Shown one piece after another: positions 25,624 through 34,122 of a stretch of 64,000 nucleotides of DNA. The DNA is from Leisingera sp. ANG-M1 (GTDB lineage: Bacteria; Pseudomonadota; Alphaproteobacteria; Rhodobacterales; Rhodobacteraceae): the NCBI RefSeq assembly GCF_000813745.1, contig NZ_JWLC01000021.1, positions 124,001 to 188,000 of the forward strand. Reading direction: 5' to 3'. The notes below the pieces were generated by a model. The model had not been told where the DNA came from, did not search any database, and saw only the letters and a program-made list of their open reading frames with translations. Position 1 is the first letter of the stretch, and each line of letters opens with the position of its first letter. Made by a program: the position numbers and the translations under genes.

Positions 25624-26280
25624 TCAGTTCTCCAAGGTTTCCGCGTCCACACGGTAGGAGGTCACCACAAACCCCAGCGGATTGCCCCAGACCTCTTGAA
25701 GCAGCTGTTTGGTTTCCGGACGGAATTCGAATGCGATGGTGGCGACATAACCGCGTGTGACGGCGCGGGTTTCGCGGGGCATCCGCAGTGTCTTGGTGAA
25801 GCGGACCTGTGCGACGCTTTCGCTAAGCTGGTTCACCGATTTGATCACCACGTCAATTTTGGCGTCCGGTCCATAAACAGCGATCGGGTAGTCTTCATTC
25901 GCGGAGGTCCACAATGCGCGCAGTGTCCGGGCCGCGTCACCATCCGAGCGGCCCAGCACCGAGTTGATGCGCTGTTCGCTGTCGGCCAGATCGTAGGTCT
26001 CGCGCTGATCAACATATGAGACCAGGTGCGCCTGAATGATGGCGTCGCTCTCATTGAGCGTCAGATCCTGGACGGCAGCAACCCGATCCAGCTGTCCGCT
26101 TGCTTTGTCGACAATCACCACATGGGTTTCGACCGTCTTCAATGGCAGAACCGAAACAGCACCGAGGAACCCGGCCATGCCAATTAAAATGCTGACACCG
26201 GCGACAATATAGGCAATACGCTCCCGGCGCCGCGGGCCAAGGATAAGGTCGGTTTCAAAAATGTCCTTTGCGGAATTCAA
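25624..26280 (-). CDS. virB8: Type IV secretion protein VirB8
   Basis: A 218-residue bitopic inner-membrane assembly factor. After a short cytoplasmic tail (ETDLILGPRRRER) comes a helix, IAYIVAGVSILIGMAGFLGA, and then the periplasmic NTF2-like domain, with DLTLNESDAIIQAHLVSYVD and the conserved ETYDLADSEQRIN motif. The C-terminal QEVWGNPLGFVVTSYRVD is also typical. It follows virB6 by 43 bases. Confidence 0.93.
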   Translation of the reverse strand: MNSAKDIFETDLILGPRRRERIAYIVAGVSILIGMAGFLGAVSVLPLKTVETHVVIVDKASGQLDRVAAVQDLTLNESDAIIQAHLVSYVDQRETYDLADSEQRINSVLGRSDGDAARTLRALWTSANEDYPIAVYGPDAKIDVVIKSVNQLSESVAQVRFTKTLRMPRETRAVTRGYVATIAFEFRPETKQLLQEVWGNPLGFVVTSYRVDAETLEN

Positions 26281-26323
26281 GGCAGAGTCCTTCTGTGAGG
26301 GCCGTCAAAGCCCCGTGCTTTTG

Positions 26324-27349
26324 TCACTGTTTTGGTCTGAGAGCCTGGGTTTGCGCGAGCCGGGCAGCGGGGCTGGATCTGGGCGGGACGGCGCCTGATG
26401 ACGAAGACCCGCCGCGCAGCTGCGCTTTGGACGCTTCGATCCCTTGAGATCCGCGGTAGCCGATTTCACCCATGGCTCTGCGCCCGAGCTGGCCGGACTG
26501 GATGACGCCTCTTTTGGCCAATCCGCTGAGGCCTGCCGCATTGGAGGCCAACCCGATTGTGCCGCTAAGCCCCATAGCGATGGCGGGCACTGCGAGCATG
26601 ATGCCCGCCGACAGAAACAGGACAACAATGAATGGGAAGATCAGGCTGAGGGTCTCCACATCATCCGGATCCGGGGCGCTGCTGGCAATTTCTCCGGCGA
26701 TTGCGATGACAATGCCTGCGGCACCTGCAGCGGCAATCGGCATGAACGCATAGCCGATGATCGAGCGAGACCAGGCTTCGAACAGCGGTAGGGTTGGTTT
26801 GAACAATGAGCAGACGATGGCAATCGGCGCATAGACAACCATCAGCGTCAGAACAATCTTTGAGTATGCAATAATCCCCGCGGATACGGCTGCAAAGACA
26901 GCCGCTACGACCCAAACAACGACGCCGAGAACGGCTCCAAAAACCCAGCCGGCGCTGTCTCCAATGGCATCGCCATACTCTGTCACCTGAGAGACCATGT
27001 CATCCAGTGCGGAGTACAGGCCGCCGGTTGTGTTGACGCCGGTGAGGCCTATCACAGCCGCGCCAATGCTGTCCGGGACCTCGGTGATGATGTTGTAAAC
27101 CACTAGGAAGTTCGGCCAGGACTGCGCAAAGATACCGACGAGCGATAGTTTGATACCAAAGGCGAAGAAGCTGGCAAAGGTCATGGGCCGGATCTGGGCT
27201 GCAATGTTGATGCCAAGCAGTACAACCAAAAGAGCAGATCCGGCTGTAATCACACCGCCAACCGTCCCGGCCAGCTGAGAAAAGCCAATTTCCGCTATGC
27301 CTTCTACAGCGTTGTCCACAACACCCAATATGTCAGTGATAATGCCCAT
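26324..27349 (-). CDS. virB6: Type IV secretion protein VirB6
   Basis: A 341-residue polytopic inner-membrane channel protein with about six hydrophobic segments, including the conserved TrbL/VirB6 central region (DSAGWVFGAVLGVVVWVVAA and KIVLTLMVVYAPIAIVCSLF with a Trp-containing RSIIGYAFMPIAAAG). The C-terminal 60 residues are hydrophilic and Ser/Arg-rich. The ATG overlaps the stop of the upstream small gene (TAATG). Confidence 0.92.
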   Translation of the reverse strand: MGIITDILGVVDNAVEGIAEIGFSQLAGTVGGVITAGSALLVVLLGINIAAQIRPMTFASFFAFGIKLSLVGIFAQSWPNFLVVYNIITEVPDSIGAAVIGLTGVNTTGGLYSALDDMVSQVTEYGDAIGDSAGWVFGAVLGVVVWVVAAVFAAVSAGIIAYSKIVLTLMVVYAPIAIVCSLFKPTLPLFEAWSRSIIGYAFMPIAAAGAAGIVIAIAGEIASSAPDPDDVETLSLIFPFIVVLFLSAGIMLAVPAIAMGLSGTIGLASNAAGLSGLAKRGVIQSGQLGRRAMGEIGYRGSQGIEASKAQLRGGSSSSGAVPPRSSPAARLAQTQALRPKQ

Positions 27350-27822
27350 TACGCGCCGCAGCTCGCTAGGCGTTGGGCTATCAGATCATCAGCCTGCTCG
27401 CGGAGCTTTGGCAGATCAAAGCGCAGTGCTACGCCGTCAATACGTTCAAAGGCCGGGGCCTTGCGCACGACCTCTTCCCAGCTGATGTCATCGAAGAAGC
27501 AAGCGCATGACCCTGTAGACTGCCAGCGCTGAACTGCCAGAATTTCTAAGATGGCAGCGTAGCTATTGCGAATGTACGCCTTTGAGGAGAGCGCTTTGGG
27601 AGGCTGCGGAGTGCGGCATGCTGGCAGATCGGCCGCGACCGCCATACTGCGAAACTCTTTCTGTGCCCGCGTAGGGGCAAACGCTGCAAGTTCACCTCGG
27701 CTTGAATCCACGCCATTTGAAAGGTCACCAATAGAGCCGGTCTCGCCCGCATCTCGTGCCGCCCAGAATGCAGCGCCAGCCGCAGCCGCCAAGACGGCGC
27801 CAAAAACAATTGCTTTTCTCAT
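27349..27822 (-). CDS. Secretion-operon protein of unknown function
   Basis: A 157-residue protein I cannot place in a named VirB family. It has an N-terminal hydrophobic anchor or signal (IVFGAVLAAAAGAAFWAARD), then a soluble, probably periplasmic domain with four to five cysteines (ACRTP, SCACFFDD, LASCGA) that could form disulfides. The conserved-looking core is YIRNSYAAILEILAVQRW. Tight overlap with virB6 and five bases from virB5 place it firmly in the operon. It may be a system-specific accessory factor. Confidence 0.75.
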   Translation of the reverse strand: MRKAIVFGAVLAAAAGAAFWAARDAGETGSIGDLSNGVDSSRGELAAFAPTRAQKEFRSMAVAADLPACRTPQPPKALSSKAYIRNSYAAILEILAVQRWQSTGSCACFFDDISWEEVVRKAPAFERIDGVALRFDLPKLREQADDLIAQRLASCGA

Positions 27823-27827
27823 GCCGG

Positions 27828-28595
27828 TTACTCTTCCACTGCCATTGTCCGAAATTTGCGCTCCTCGGCCAGCGTGGCTGCATCAACGACACCAAGCTGC
27901 CCGGCGCTGACACCTGCAGCGGCTTCCAGTCGCCAGATTTGAGTGAGAATGATGCCGAGTTCAGCGGTCATTCTGGTGTTCAGATCAACCGCGGACTTGA
28001 GCCCGTCCTGGTCATCTATGTGCCCGACCATGGTCTGAATACGCTGCAGGCTTTGGCCTGCGTCGGCATGCGCCTCTTCCGCTGCCACTGACAGCATCGC
28101 ACTGGCGCCTGCTTGGGTCGCCAAATTCCTTTCGGAAGGCTGCGCCGAGGCTGAGAGGGATGATAGCCGCTCACCGGTAAATCCGACGTCCCTGAGAACA
28201 CTTCGAATGCGGCTGGCCGCTGCAGATCCCTCCCGGAACGCGCCGGTGAAGTTGCCCGCCTTGATCTGGTCCAGCGCGTGAATGGGCTGCTCAATCACAC
28301 CTTTCATGCGCTCGAAGTCTTCCACGGTAGCCAGGAGCTGCCCCAAGCCGTTGCTTTCAATTAGGGATGTGAGCTGGGCTTTAAGGTTGGTCAGCTGGGA
28401 GATCTGGGTTTCCAGCTCCTGGCGCATGGTGGCAACCTGCTCGAGCTGGACATTGAAATCGTTGGCCATGTGCTCAAGCTGCGCAACCAGCTGGGCCAGT
28501 TGTGTGCCGTCAATTGTGGGTACACCCTGCGCGGAAACGTACGATGCAGAAATGAACAACGAGGCGGCGCCGGCGAGGAGCGTGCGTCTGATCAT
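27828..28595 (-). CDS. virB5: Type IV secretion minor pilin VirB5-like
   Basis: A 255-residue exported protein: signal peptide RTLLAGAASLFISASYVSAQ, mature start GVPTIDGTQLAQLVAQLEHM, the standard opening of VirB5/TrbJ proteins, followed by a long alpha-helical coiled region. The C-terminal LKSAVDLNTRMTAELGIIL resembles the end of the product of the upstream gene at 28592-29695. VirB5 normally tips the conjugative pilus and aids target-cell contact. Confidence 0.88.
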   Translation of the reverse strand: MIRRTLLAGAASLFISASYVSAQGVPTIDGTQLAQLVAQLEHMANDFNVQLEQVATMRQELETQISQLTNLKAQLTSLIESNGLGQLLATVEDFERMKGVIEQPIHALDQIKAGNFTGAFREGSAAASRIRSVLRDVGFTGERLSSLSASAQPSERNLATQAGASAMLSVAAEEAHADAGQSLQRIQTMVGHIDDQDGLKSAVDLNTRMTAELGIILTQIWRLEAAAGVSAGQLGVVDAATLAEERKFRTMAVEE

Positions 28596-29695
28596 TGGGA
28601 TATCCTCATGTGTTTGAACTCCATTTCGGCAAACCGGTCAGCGGTTAGGTGCTGTTCGTAGGCTGCGGAGCGGATCTGGCTGGCCGCCATCAGCCGGGCC
28701 CGCATCGTGAGGATCCGTGCGATTTCAGCGCGGGCGTAAGTATTGAGCTCCAGGGCAGCCTTGGCATTTGGCTGTGCATCAATCTGACGGATGATGCTGG
28801 CCAAGCGGGCAGTTACCTGTTCCGCCGTGGCATGGCTGGCCGCGCCATAGTAAGCGGCGGCATCGGATGTATTGCTGTACTCCGCCAGTGCCATATCGCT
28901 GGGTGAGAGGGTGCCAAGCGCATCTGCGCCACCCACAACGGCCAGGTATTCATTGTAGAACCTGGTGACGTTGCGAACATAGCCTTGGGTTTCTGAGAAA
29001 GGCGGCACGCCGCCATATTCAATCACCCGCCCAGGACCTGCGTTATAGGCGGCAAGGGCATTGGGGATATTGCCGAAGCGGCGCAGCTGGATGGTGATGT
29101 ATTTTGCCCCGCCGCGCAGGTTTTCGATCGGGATCGTGCGGTCAACGCCCATATCGCTGGCCGTGCCGGGCATCAGCTGAGTGAGGCCATAGGCGCCAAC
29201 TGGGCTGGTTACTGCAACATTGAACCGGCTTTCCTGCTTGATCAGCGCCTGGAACAGACAGCGGAACTGCGTTGGAGACAGCCCCGCGGCCGCTGCGGCG
29301 TCGGAATACTCCAGTGCCACCTGTGCAATCATGCGCTCGACAGTTTCGCGGGCATCTCCGAAGAGGCGCTTGTCCATCTGGCCGGTGCTGGCGACAGGAT
29401 AGACCGTGTCCGCCCCAATAGTGCTGGAGGTTTCGAGCGCGGAGACATTAAATCCCGGCCCGGTCATCGCTGCGGTCATTTCTTCAAGCACAGACAGCTG
29501 ATTAGCTTGCACATCGGCAAGGGACTGGCGGACCAACAGGCTCTCATTTTGAACCCTCAGGTCTTCAACCAAGGCGGACACCTTCGCGATCTGCCGATCG
29601 ACCACCGTACGATCAAAAACGGGAACACCCTGTGCGGTAGGGACGCCTGGGAACAAGCCCGCAGCCAGCATCAGCATCAGACCACGCTTTTTCAC
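28592..29695 (-). CDS. Lytic transglycosylase nested in a VirB5-like framework
   Basis: A 367-residue exported protein. The signal peptide ends at TAQ, and the mature N-terminus (GVPVFDRTVVDRQIAKVSAL, about residues 24-75) looks like VirB5. A complete SLT lysozyme-like domain follows at about residues 130-255: catalytic Glu in LIKQESRFN, then SPVGAYGLTQLMPGTA and ALAAYNAGPGRVIEYGGVPP. The C-terminal tail (KAALELNTYARAEIARIL) again resembles the VirB5 C-terminus next door. It overlaps virB5 by four bases. The operon has a second SLT protein at 32961-33665, so this one may be a cell-wall-active pilus component. Confidence 0.88.
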   Translation of the reverse strand: MKKRGLMLMLAAGLFPGVPTAQGVPVFDRTVVDRQIAKVSALVEDLRVQNESLLVRQSLADVQANQLSVLEEMTAAMTGPGFNVSALETSSTIGADTVYPVASTGQMDKRLFGDARETVERMIAQVALEYSDAAAAAGLSPTQFRCLFQALIKQESRFNVAVTSPVGAYGLTQLMPGTASDMGVDRTIPIENLRGGAKYITIQLRRFGNIPNALAAYNAGPGRVIEYGGVPPFSETQGYVRNVTRFYNEYLAVVGGADALGTLSPSDMALAEYSNTSDAAAYYGAASHATAEQVTARLASIIRQIDAQPNAKAALELNTYARAEIARILTMRARLMAASQIRSAAYEQHLTADRFAEMEFKHMRISQ

Positions 29696-29901
29696 TCCGC
29701 GGCTCCAATGGATTTGAAAACGCAGTCATGGTCCTGGGCATTCCGGGCAATGGCCGCAGAAGCAAAGAAAGCAGGGGAGATGCCGCTGCGGCTGACCACT
29801 GGTTTGCCATCCCGGCCGAAGCAAGGGGATGTTTTATCGGTGTATGTCTCACAGGCCGCAAGAGCGGCGAGAAGACCAAAAAGAATAGGTCCGCGTATCA
29901 T
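29692..29901 (-). CDS. Small lipoprotein in the VirB7 role (candidate)
   Basis: A 69-residue protein with a signal and lipobox (FGLLAALAAC, Cys near residue 17), followed by a short polar mature part with two further Cys (SPCFGR, DHDCVF). It lies between virB4 and the SLT/VirB5 gene with four-base overlaps on both sides, so it is a real operon member. No other VirB7 candidate is present. It is not visibly homologous to Agrobacterium VirB7, and its place in the operon differs. Confidence 0.72.
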   Translation of the reverse strand: MIRGPILFGLLAALAACETYTDKTSPCFGRDGKPVVSRSGISPAFFASAAIARNAQDHDCVFKSIGAAE

Positions 29902-32273
29902 GGTGCCTTCCAGAAATCGTCTCTTGTCCGCCAGCCGGTCCCGGCATGGGTTTCTCCGGTTGCCCCGCCACCAAGTATTGGCAGCAACGAGCCCAAAGCG
30001 CTCAGATCCGCATTGACGAACACGCTCTCGCCAGCGGAGCGAACAAGGGCTGCCCGGGTGCCAATCATGGGCTGGACCAGCAGCTCAGCTTCTTTGCTGT
30101 TCACGCGGAGGAAGCGGTAGTCTGCGGGTTCGGCTTTGAGATTGGGAAAAAGGATTTGGGTGGTGACCGTCTCCGCGATGGTTTTGCCGACCTGGGACCG
30201 CTCCAATTGGGAGGGCAGCTGAGTCAGCATGACCACTACGCAGTTCATCTTGCGCAGGGTGACCAGCCAGTTTTCCAGACGGGCGCCGAAATAGTCATCG
30301 TTCAGCAGCTTCCAGGCTTCATCCAACACTATGATGGTGGGCTTGCGGTCTTCCAGGATCCGCTCGATCTGCCGGAAGATATATGAAAGCACTGCCGTGC
30401 GTTCGGTATCCATGTCGAGGATCTCGGTCATGTCAAAGCCAGCAACGGAGCCTTTGATGTTGAGATCCCTGTTTTCGCCACTTTCTTCAAAGACCCAGCC
30501 GAACCGTCCGCCGGGCGCCCATTCAGCAACACGGGATTGCAGCTCATCTTCATCGTCCAGGGAGCGGAACAGCTGCTCAAAGCCGGTGAAGGTCTGCAGG
30601 CCTTGGTGTGCCTCGGCGTTCTGCCGGATGGCCAGCTGAAGGTGGCGGGACTGTTCGCCGTTAAGCGGTCCGGTACCCGACAATAACGTGGTCAGCCAGT
30701 CTGAGAGCCAGGCCTGGCCGCGTGCGTCGGTTTCCGTTGCCAGCGGATTCAGGCCAGTGGGAACGCCAGCACGGATCCGGCTGTAGCTGCCGCCCAAAGC
30801 CCGGACGGCCGTTTCCAAGCCCTGGTCCTTGTCAAAGAAGAACAGCCGGGCACCAATCCGCTGTGCCTGAGCCGCGAGAAAAGCTGTTGTGAGAGTTTTG
30901 CCCGTGCCCATGGTGCCCAGGACAACTGCATGCCCGGCGGTTGGTTCTTTCTCTGGATTCCCTGGTTCATGAAAGTTGAACCGGTAAGCCGAAGAACCAA
31001 CGGTTGGAAAGACAGTGACATTTTCCGACCAGGGGCTGTTCTGCGGTGAACGGCCTTCGATTGTTCCATGCAAGGCTGAGAAATCAGCAAAGTTCACCGA
31101 GGAAATAGGTGTCTTGCGTGGCCGGTAGGAGAAATTGCCCGGGTGCTGGGCAAAATATGTGGCTTTGAGTGCCATGTTCTCGCGGATCAGCACCGTGGAG
31201 ATTTCCTGGCCAATCCGTTTGATCTGAGCCACGCCTTGCTCAAGCTGATCGGGATCGTCGGCATAGATCGCGACAGACAGATGGTGATCCCCGAAAGCGA
31301 TGCGGCCGGATTCCATATCATCGGCGGCTTCCGTCAGCTGTTCACGCAAGGAGATTGCAGCGTCGTCTGCTGCGCGCATCTGGCGAACAACCCGCTGGAT
31401 GTTCTCCAGCATGACGTTGTTGGGAATGGGTGTGAAGCTGTTGGTCAGCACGACATCGATGGGCAGATCCAGCGCATCAAGCATCGTGACATCAGTGACG
31501 GAGGGGTAGGTCTTCACCGCAAAGAGTGCGCCGTAGCGCCGGGTGCCTGTCACCCCTTCCTGAATAGTGATCTTGTCGCCGTCAAAGATAGCCCGGCAGT
31601 TGCTGGCCTGAGATGCCAGTGAGGTGAAGGCCGCACTCTCTGCGATGGGTTCGAACCTGCCCGAGTTCAACGCCGCAAGAAAGCCTAGCCATTCGCCGCC
31701 GTATTTGCTCAGGCGGACAGGGTTTGCGGCGGATAGAGCTTCCTGGAAGAAGCTCATCACTTCGTTCAGCTGCCGGATGCGGGCTGTGCGGTCCTTGATG
31801 TAGTGCCGGGTAGCAACCTTGCGCAGCAGCGGCAGGCGCGCGCTTAGATTGGGGCGGCGGACAACACTCAAGTACAGCTGCTGCCGTTTGGGCGCTAAAT
31901 TCTGGATGTGGCCCTGCCAGAGCCGGTCGATTTCTGCGGCAAAACCCTTGCCCGGGATGGGCGTCAAATTGAAGCTCTGGGGGACAGCTATCCGGTGGAC
32001 GTAGAACCCGAAACTGCTGCCCGTCAGCGAAACGATGGCAGAAACTGCACGCTTTAGGGCATCCAGATCTCCGTCCTCGCTGGTCATCGGATTCACGCCG
32101 TCAAACCGCAAGGTGGCCATGAGATCACCCTGCTTCAGCAGTATGGTGTGATCGTCAGCAAAGCTGAGATAAGGCATGTGCTCAGAAAGATAGCTCTCCC
32201 TGGCAAAATCCTCGGCGTCTGCAGACAGCAGGGCAGGGGAGAGGTCTTTGAAACTGCGGCCGTCAAGCACCAT
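29898..32273 (-). CDS. virB4: Type IV secretion ATPase VirB4
   Basis: A 791-residue ATPase, the largest component. Walker A is LGTMGTGKTLTT near residue 453, and Walker B is TIIVLDEAWKLL near residue 660. The N-terminal domain has MPYLSFADDHTILLKQGDLM. I start at the ATG at 32273, with GGGGAGG seven bases before it and an 11-base overlap with virB3; the frame further upstream is the virB3 shadow. VirB4 powers pilus assembly and substrate transfer. Confidence 0.94.
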   Translation of the reverse strand: MVLDGRSFKDLSPALLSADAEDFARESYLSEHMPYLSFADDHTILLKQGDLMATLRFDGVNPMTSEDGDLDALKRAVSAIVSLTGSSFGFYVHRIAVPQSFNLTPIPGKGFAAEIDRLWQGHIQNLAPKRQQLYLSVVRRPNLSARLPLLRKVATRHYIKDRTARIRQLNEVMSFFQEALSAANPVRLSKYGGEWLGFLAALNSGRFEPIAESAAFTSLASQASNCRAIFDGDKITIQEGVTGTRRYGALFAVKTYPSVTDVTMLDALDLPIDVVLTNSFTPIPNNVMLENIQRVVRQMRAADDAAISLREQLTEAADDMESGRIAFGDHHLSVAIYADDPDQLEQGVAQIKRIGQEISTVLIRENMALKATYFAQHPGNFSYRPRKTPISSVNFADFSALHGTIEGRSPQNSPWSENVTVFPTVGSSAYRFNFHEPGNPEKEPTAGHAVVLGTMGTGKTLTTAFLAAQAQRIGARLFFFDKDQGLETAVRALGGSYSRIRAGVPTGLNPLATETDARGQAWLSDWLTTLLSGTGPLNGEQSRHLQLAIRQNAEAHQGLQTFTGFEQLFRSLDDEDELQSRVAEWAPGGRFGWVFEESGENRDLNIKGSVAGFDMTEILDMDTERTAVLSYIFRQIERILEDRKPTIIVLDEAWKLLNDDYFGARLENWLVTLRKMNCVVVMLTQLPSQLERSQVGKTIAETVTTQILFPNLKAEPADYRFLRVNSKEAELLVQPMIGTRAALVRSAGESVFVNADLSALGSLLPILGGGATGETHAGTGWRTRDDFWKAP

Positions 32274-32541
32274 AGGAGTCGCCTCCCCAAAGGTGCGCAT
32301 TCCGCGTTCCACGCACCTTGCCGTATGAGACTCGCAGCACTTCAAAGAACCTGGGTTCTTTGTCGGCAACGACCCACATGATCAGATAAGCGGGGATTCC
32401 AAGCAGGAGAAGGAGCAGGGATTTTGTCCAGATAAAGGGCAGGACTATGCTCATACTCAAAACCGCCAGATAGCCGACCGGGAGGCCGAGGTATTTGGGT
32501 GGCCTGGTCAGACCGAGAAAAAGCGGAGATTGATCTGCCAT
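32263..32541 (-). CDS. virB3: Type IV secretion protein VirB3
   Basis: A 92-residue inner-membrane protein: short N-terminal segment (SPLFLGLTRPPKYLGLP), two close transmembrane helices (VGYLAVLSMSIVLPFIW, LLLLLLGIPAYLIMWVVA) and the conserved DKEPRFFEVLRV segment. Size and topology are standard for VirB3, which assembles with VirB4. Its position between virB2 and virB4 is the normal one. Confidence 0.92.
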   Translation of the reverse strand: MADQSPLFLGLTRPPKYLGLPVGYLAVLSMSIVLPFIWTKSLLLLLLGIPAYLIMWVVADKEPRFFEVLRVSYGKVRGTRNAHLWGGDSYGA

Positions 32542-32659
32542 AACGGATCTGCTTTCGGATCAAAGAAGCGTCAAGATGAACGCGTGGAACCGTGCGGCAT
32601 CTGCAATGCAGGCCACGTTCAATTGATTGCTGATTGGAAGGAAAGCCGCCTAACTGGCT

Positions 32660-32941
32660 CTATGCGAAGCCGGCGACGATGGTTCCAGCGGAGAAGATCA
32701 GCACGATCCCGACGATCACCGAGGCAAACCAGCCCCAATTAAGCCGACCCATCATGCACATAAAGCCAGTGCCAATGACGGCCAGTGTGGCAACTGCGAT
32801 CCCGATCGGCCCCGTCAGTGCCGCTTCGACTGTTTCCAGCATGGTTTGGATCGGGGAGAGATCCTGTGCACTGGCGGGTGTTGCCAGCATAGCCGCACCT
32901 GCGGCCGCAATGGCCGCGCTTCTAATTCCTTTGTACGTCAT
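32660..32941 (-). CDS. virB2: Type IV secretion major pilin VirB2
   Basis: A 93-residue prepilin. The signal ends at ATPASAQ, giving a mature pilin of about 67 residues with two hydrophobic helices (ALTGPIGIAVATLAVIGTGF and WFASVIVGIVLIFSAGTIVA) separated by a small loop with MMGRLNWG. This is the standard VirB2/TrbC build. It is preceded by the virB1-type gene and separated from virB3 by 118 bases, a common attenuation spacing for the abundant pilin. Confidence 0.92.
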   Translation of the reverse strand: MTYKGIRSAAIAAAGAAMLATPASAQDLSPIQTMLETVEAALTGPIGIAVATLAVIGTGFMCMMGRLNWGWFASVIVGIVLIFSAGTIVAGFA

Positions 32942-32960
32942 CGAAATTTCCTTGTCTTTC

Positions 32961-33665
32961 TTAGTTCAGCAAGACAGCTGATGAGCGGAATGCTCCATGT
33001 GTTGGTGGTGAACCGGATGCAGCGCCGGATGGCTGTTTGGCCAATCCGCCCGAAAGGCGGTTTATGCGGGCGATATAATTGCGGGTCTCCCGGAACGGGG
33101 GAACACCGCTGTATTCTTCAATGCGGTGCGGTCCGGCGTTATAGGCAGCAAGTGCCAGTTCCACAGAACCAAACCTGGACAGCTGCGCCAGAAAATAGCG
33201 TGCGGCGCCGTCGAGGTTCTGCTCAATGTCATACGGATCAACGCCAAGCTGCCGCGCGGTACCCGGCATCAGCTGGCCGAGGCCAATGGCACCCTTCGGG
33301 CTGATTGCTTTGGGATTGAAGGCACTTTCGGCTTGGATCAGCGAGCGGAACAGAAGCTGCCAGCCGGCCTCATCTAAACCAGCTAGTGCGAGGGCCGGGT
33401 TTCGCTGATGCCGTTCAGCGGCCAACTGAACGGAACGTACAACATCGCTTCTAGCGGCAGCTGCTACACTTCCTCGAGCAGGAGTGCGGGGCTTCGCAAC
33501 ACTGCGGGTGTAGCCAATGAGCTCAACGTCTGCCGGTGGGGGGCCATGAAATGTCCAGCCTGAGGCTTTAACGCTTCCGTCCCTTAGGAACATCATCACA
33601 TCCGCGGAGGCTGCCTGTGGTGATGATGTAATTCCGATCGATAGTGAGATCAGTGCCGTCGCCAA
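32961..33665 (-). CDS. virB1: Lytic transglycosylase VirB1-like
   Basis: About 234 residues from a TTG at 33665, which leads into a plausible signal peptide (LATALISLSIGITSSPQAAS); there is no ATG before 33596, and the frame overlaps the gene at 33568. The SLT domain is complete: catalytic Glu in IQAESAFNPKAISPKGAIGL, then GQLMPGTARQLGVDPYD and ALAAYNAGPHRIEEYSGVPP. It would open the peptidoglycan for the secretion channel. The exact start is uncertain; the domain is not. Confidence 0.85.
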   Translation of the reverse strand: MATALISLSIGITSSPQAASADVMMFLRDGSVKASGWTFHGPPPADVELIGYTRSVAKPRTPARGSVAAAARSDVVRSVQLAAERHQRNPALALAGLDEAGWQLLFRSLIQAESAFNPKAISPKGAIGLGQLMPGTARQLGVDPYDIEQNLDGAARYFLAQLSRFGSVELALAAYNAGPHRIEEYSGVPPFRETRNYIARINRLSGGLAKQPSGAASGSPPTHGAFRSSAVLLN

Positions 33666-33909
33666 ATTCGAAGTGATGTTTGAGGAGACCGGGCCACAGG
33701 CTGAACAGCCGCGGCTCCACACCGTTCTCGGAAACCCGGTCGGCAATGAGAATGCTTTCCCTGCCTTCACTGATGTAAATACACTGGTAGCGCGGTTTTC
33801 CATTGTCCAGCTCGATCAGATCATACCGGCACTGAAAATCGGCCCCCGTTTCCATGAGGGCTTTGACCGCCTTGATGGTGATCAGCTGATATTTTCGTTT
33901 TGTCGGCAT
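33568..33909 (-). CDS. Small protein upstream of virB1, unknown function
   Basis: A 113-residue basic-starting protein (MPTKRKYQLITIKAVKAL). I choose the ATG at 33909 because GAGGGA lies seven bases before it. No signal or membrane helix. The body (CRYDLIELDNGKPRYQCIYI, SILIADRVSENG) is beta-rich and unfamiliar. It is the first gene of the leftward secretion operon and overlaps the start of virB1. A regulatory role is possible, given the perfect dyad in the adjacent divergent intergenic region, but I see no DNA-binding motif. Confidence 0.7.
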   Translation of the reverse strand: MPTKRKYQLITIKAVKALMETGADFQCRYDLIELDNGKPRYQCIYISEGRESILIADRVSENGVEPRLFSLWPGLLKHHFEFGDGTDLTIDRNYIITTGSLRGCDDVPKGRKR

Positions 33910-34008
33910 GCGTCGTCCCTCACTTGAGACGACTTCTAGTACGAGAGGACCCTCTGCGGAATGCCAATCACTGTCAATAGTAAATATCAAATTAATTTCC
34001 AATATAAG

Positions 34009-34025
34009 GCAATATTTAATATTGC
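34009..34025. promoter_or_regulatory. 17-bp perfect palindrome in the AT-rich divergent promoter region
   Basis: GCAATATT-T-AATATTGC, a perfect dyad in the only strongly AT-rich stretch here (33940-34040), between the leftward secretion operon and the rightward gene at 34123. Position and symmetry suggest an operator controlling one or both. No matching regulator is identifiable. Confidence 0.55.
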
Positions 34026-34122
34026 GCTTAAAAAGTTATCGTGAGACTGATCGGCTGGGCGAAGATCGCGCTCGCATGACGCTAGGTCAAACTCAGTAAA
34101 TCTATCTAAGGAGGAGTCAAGT

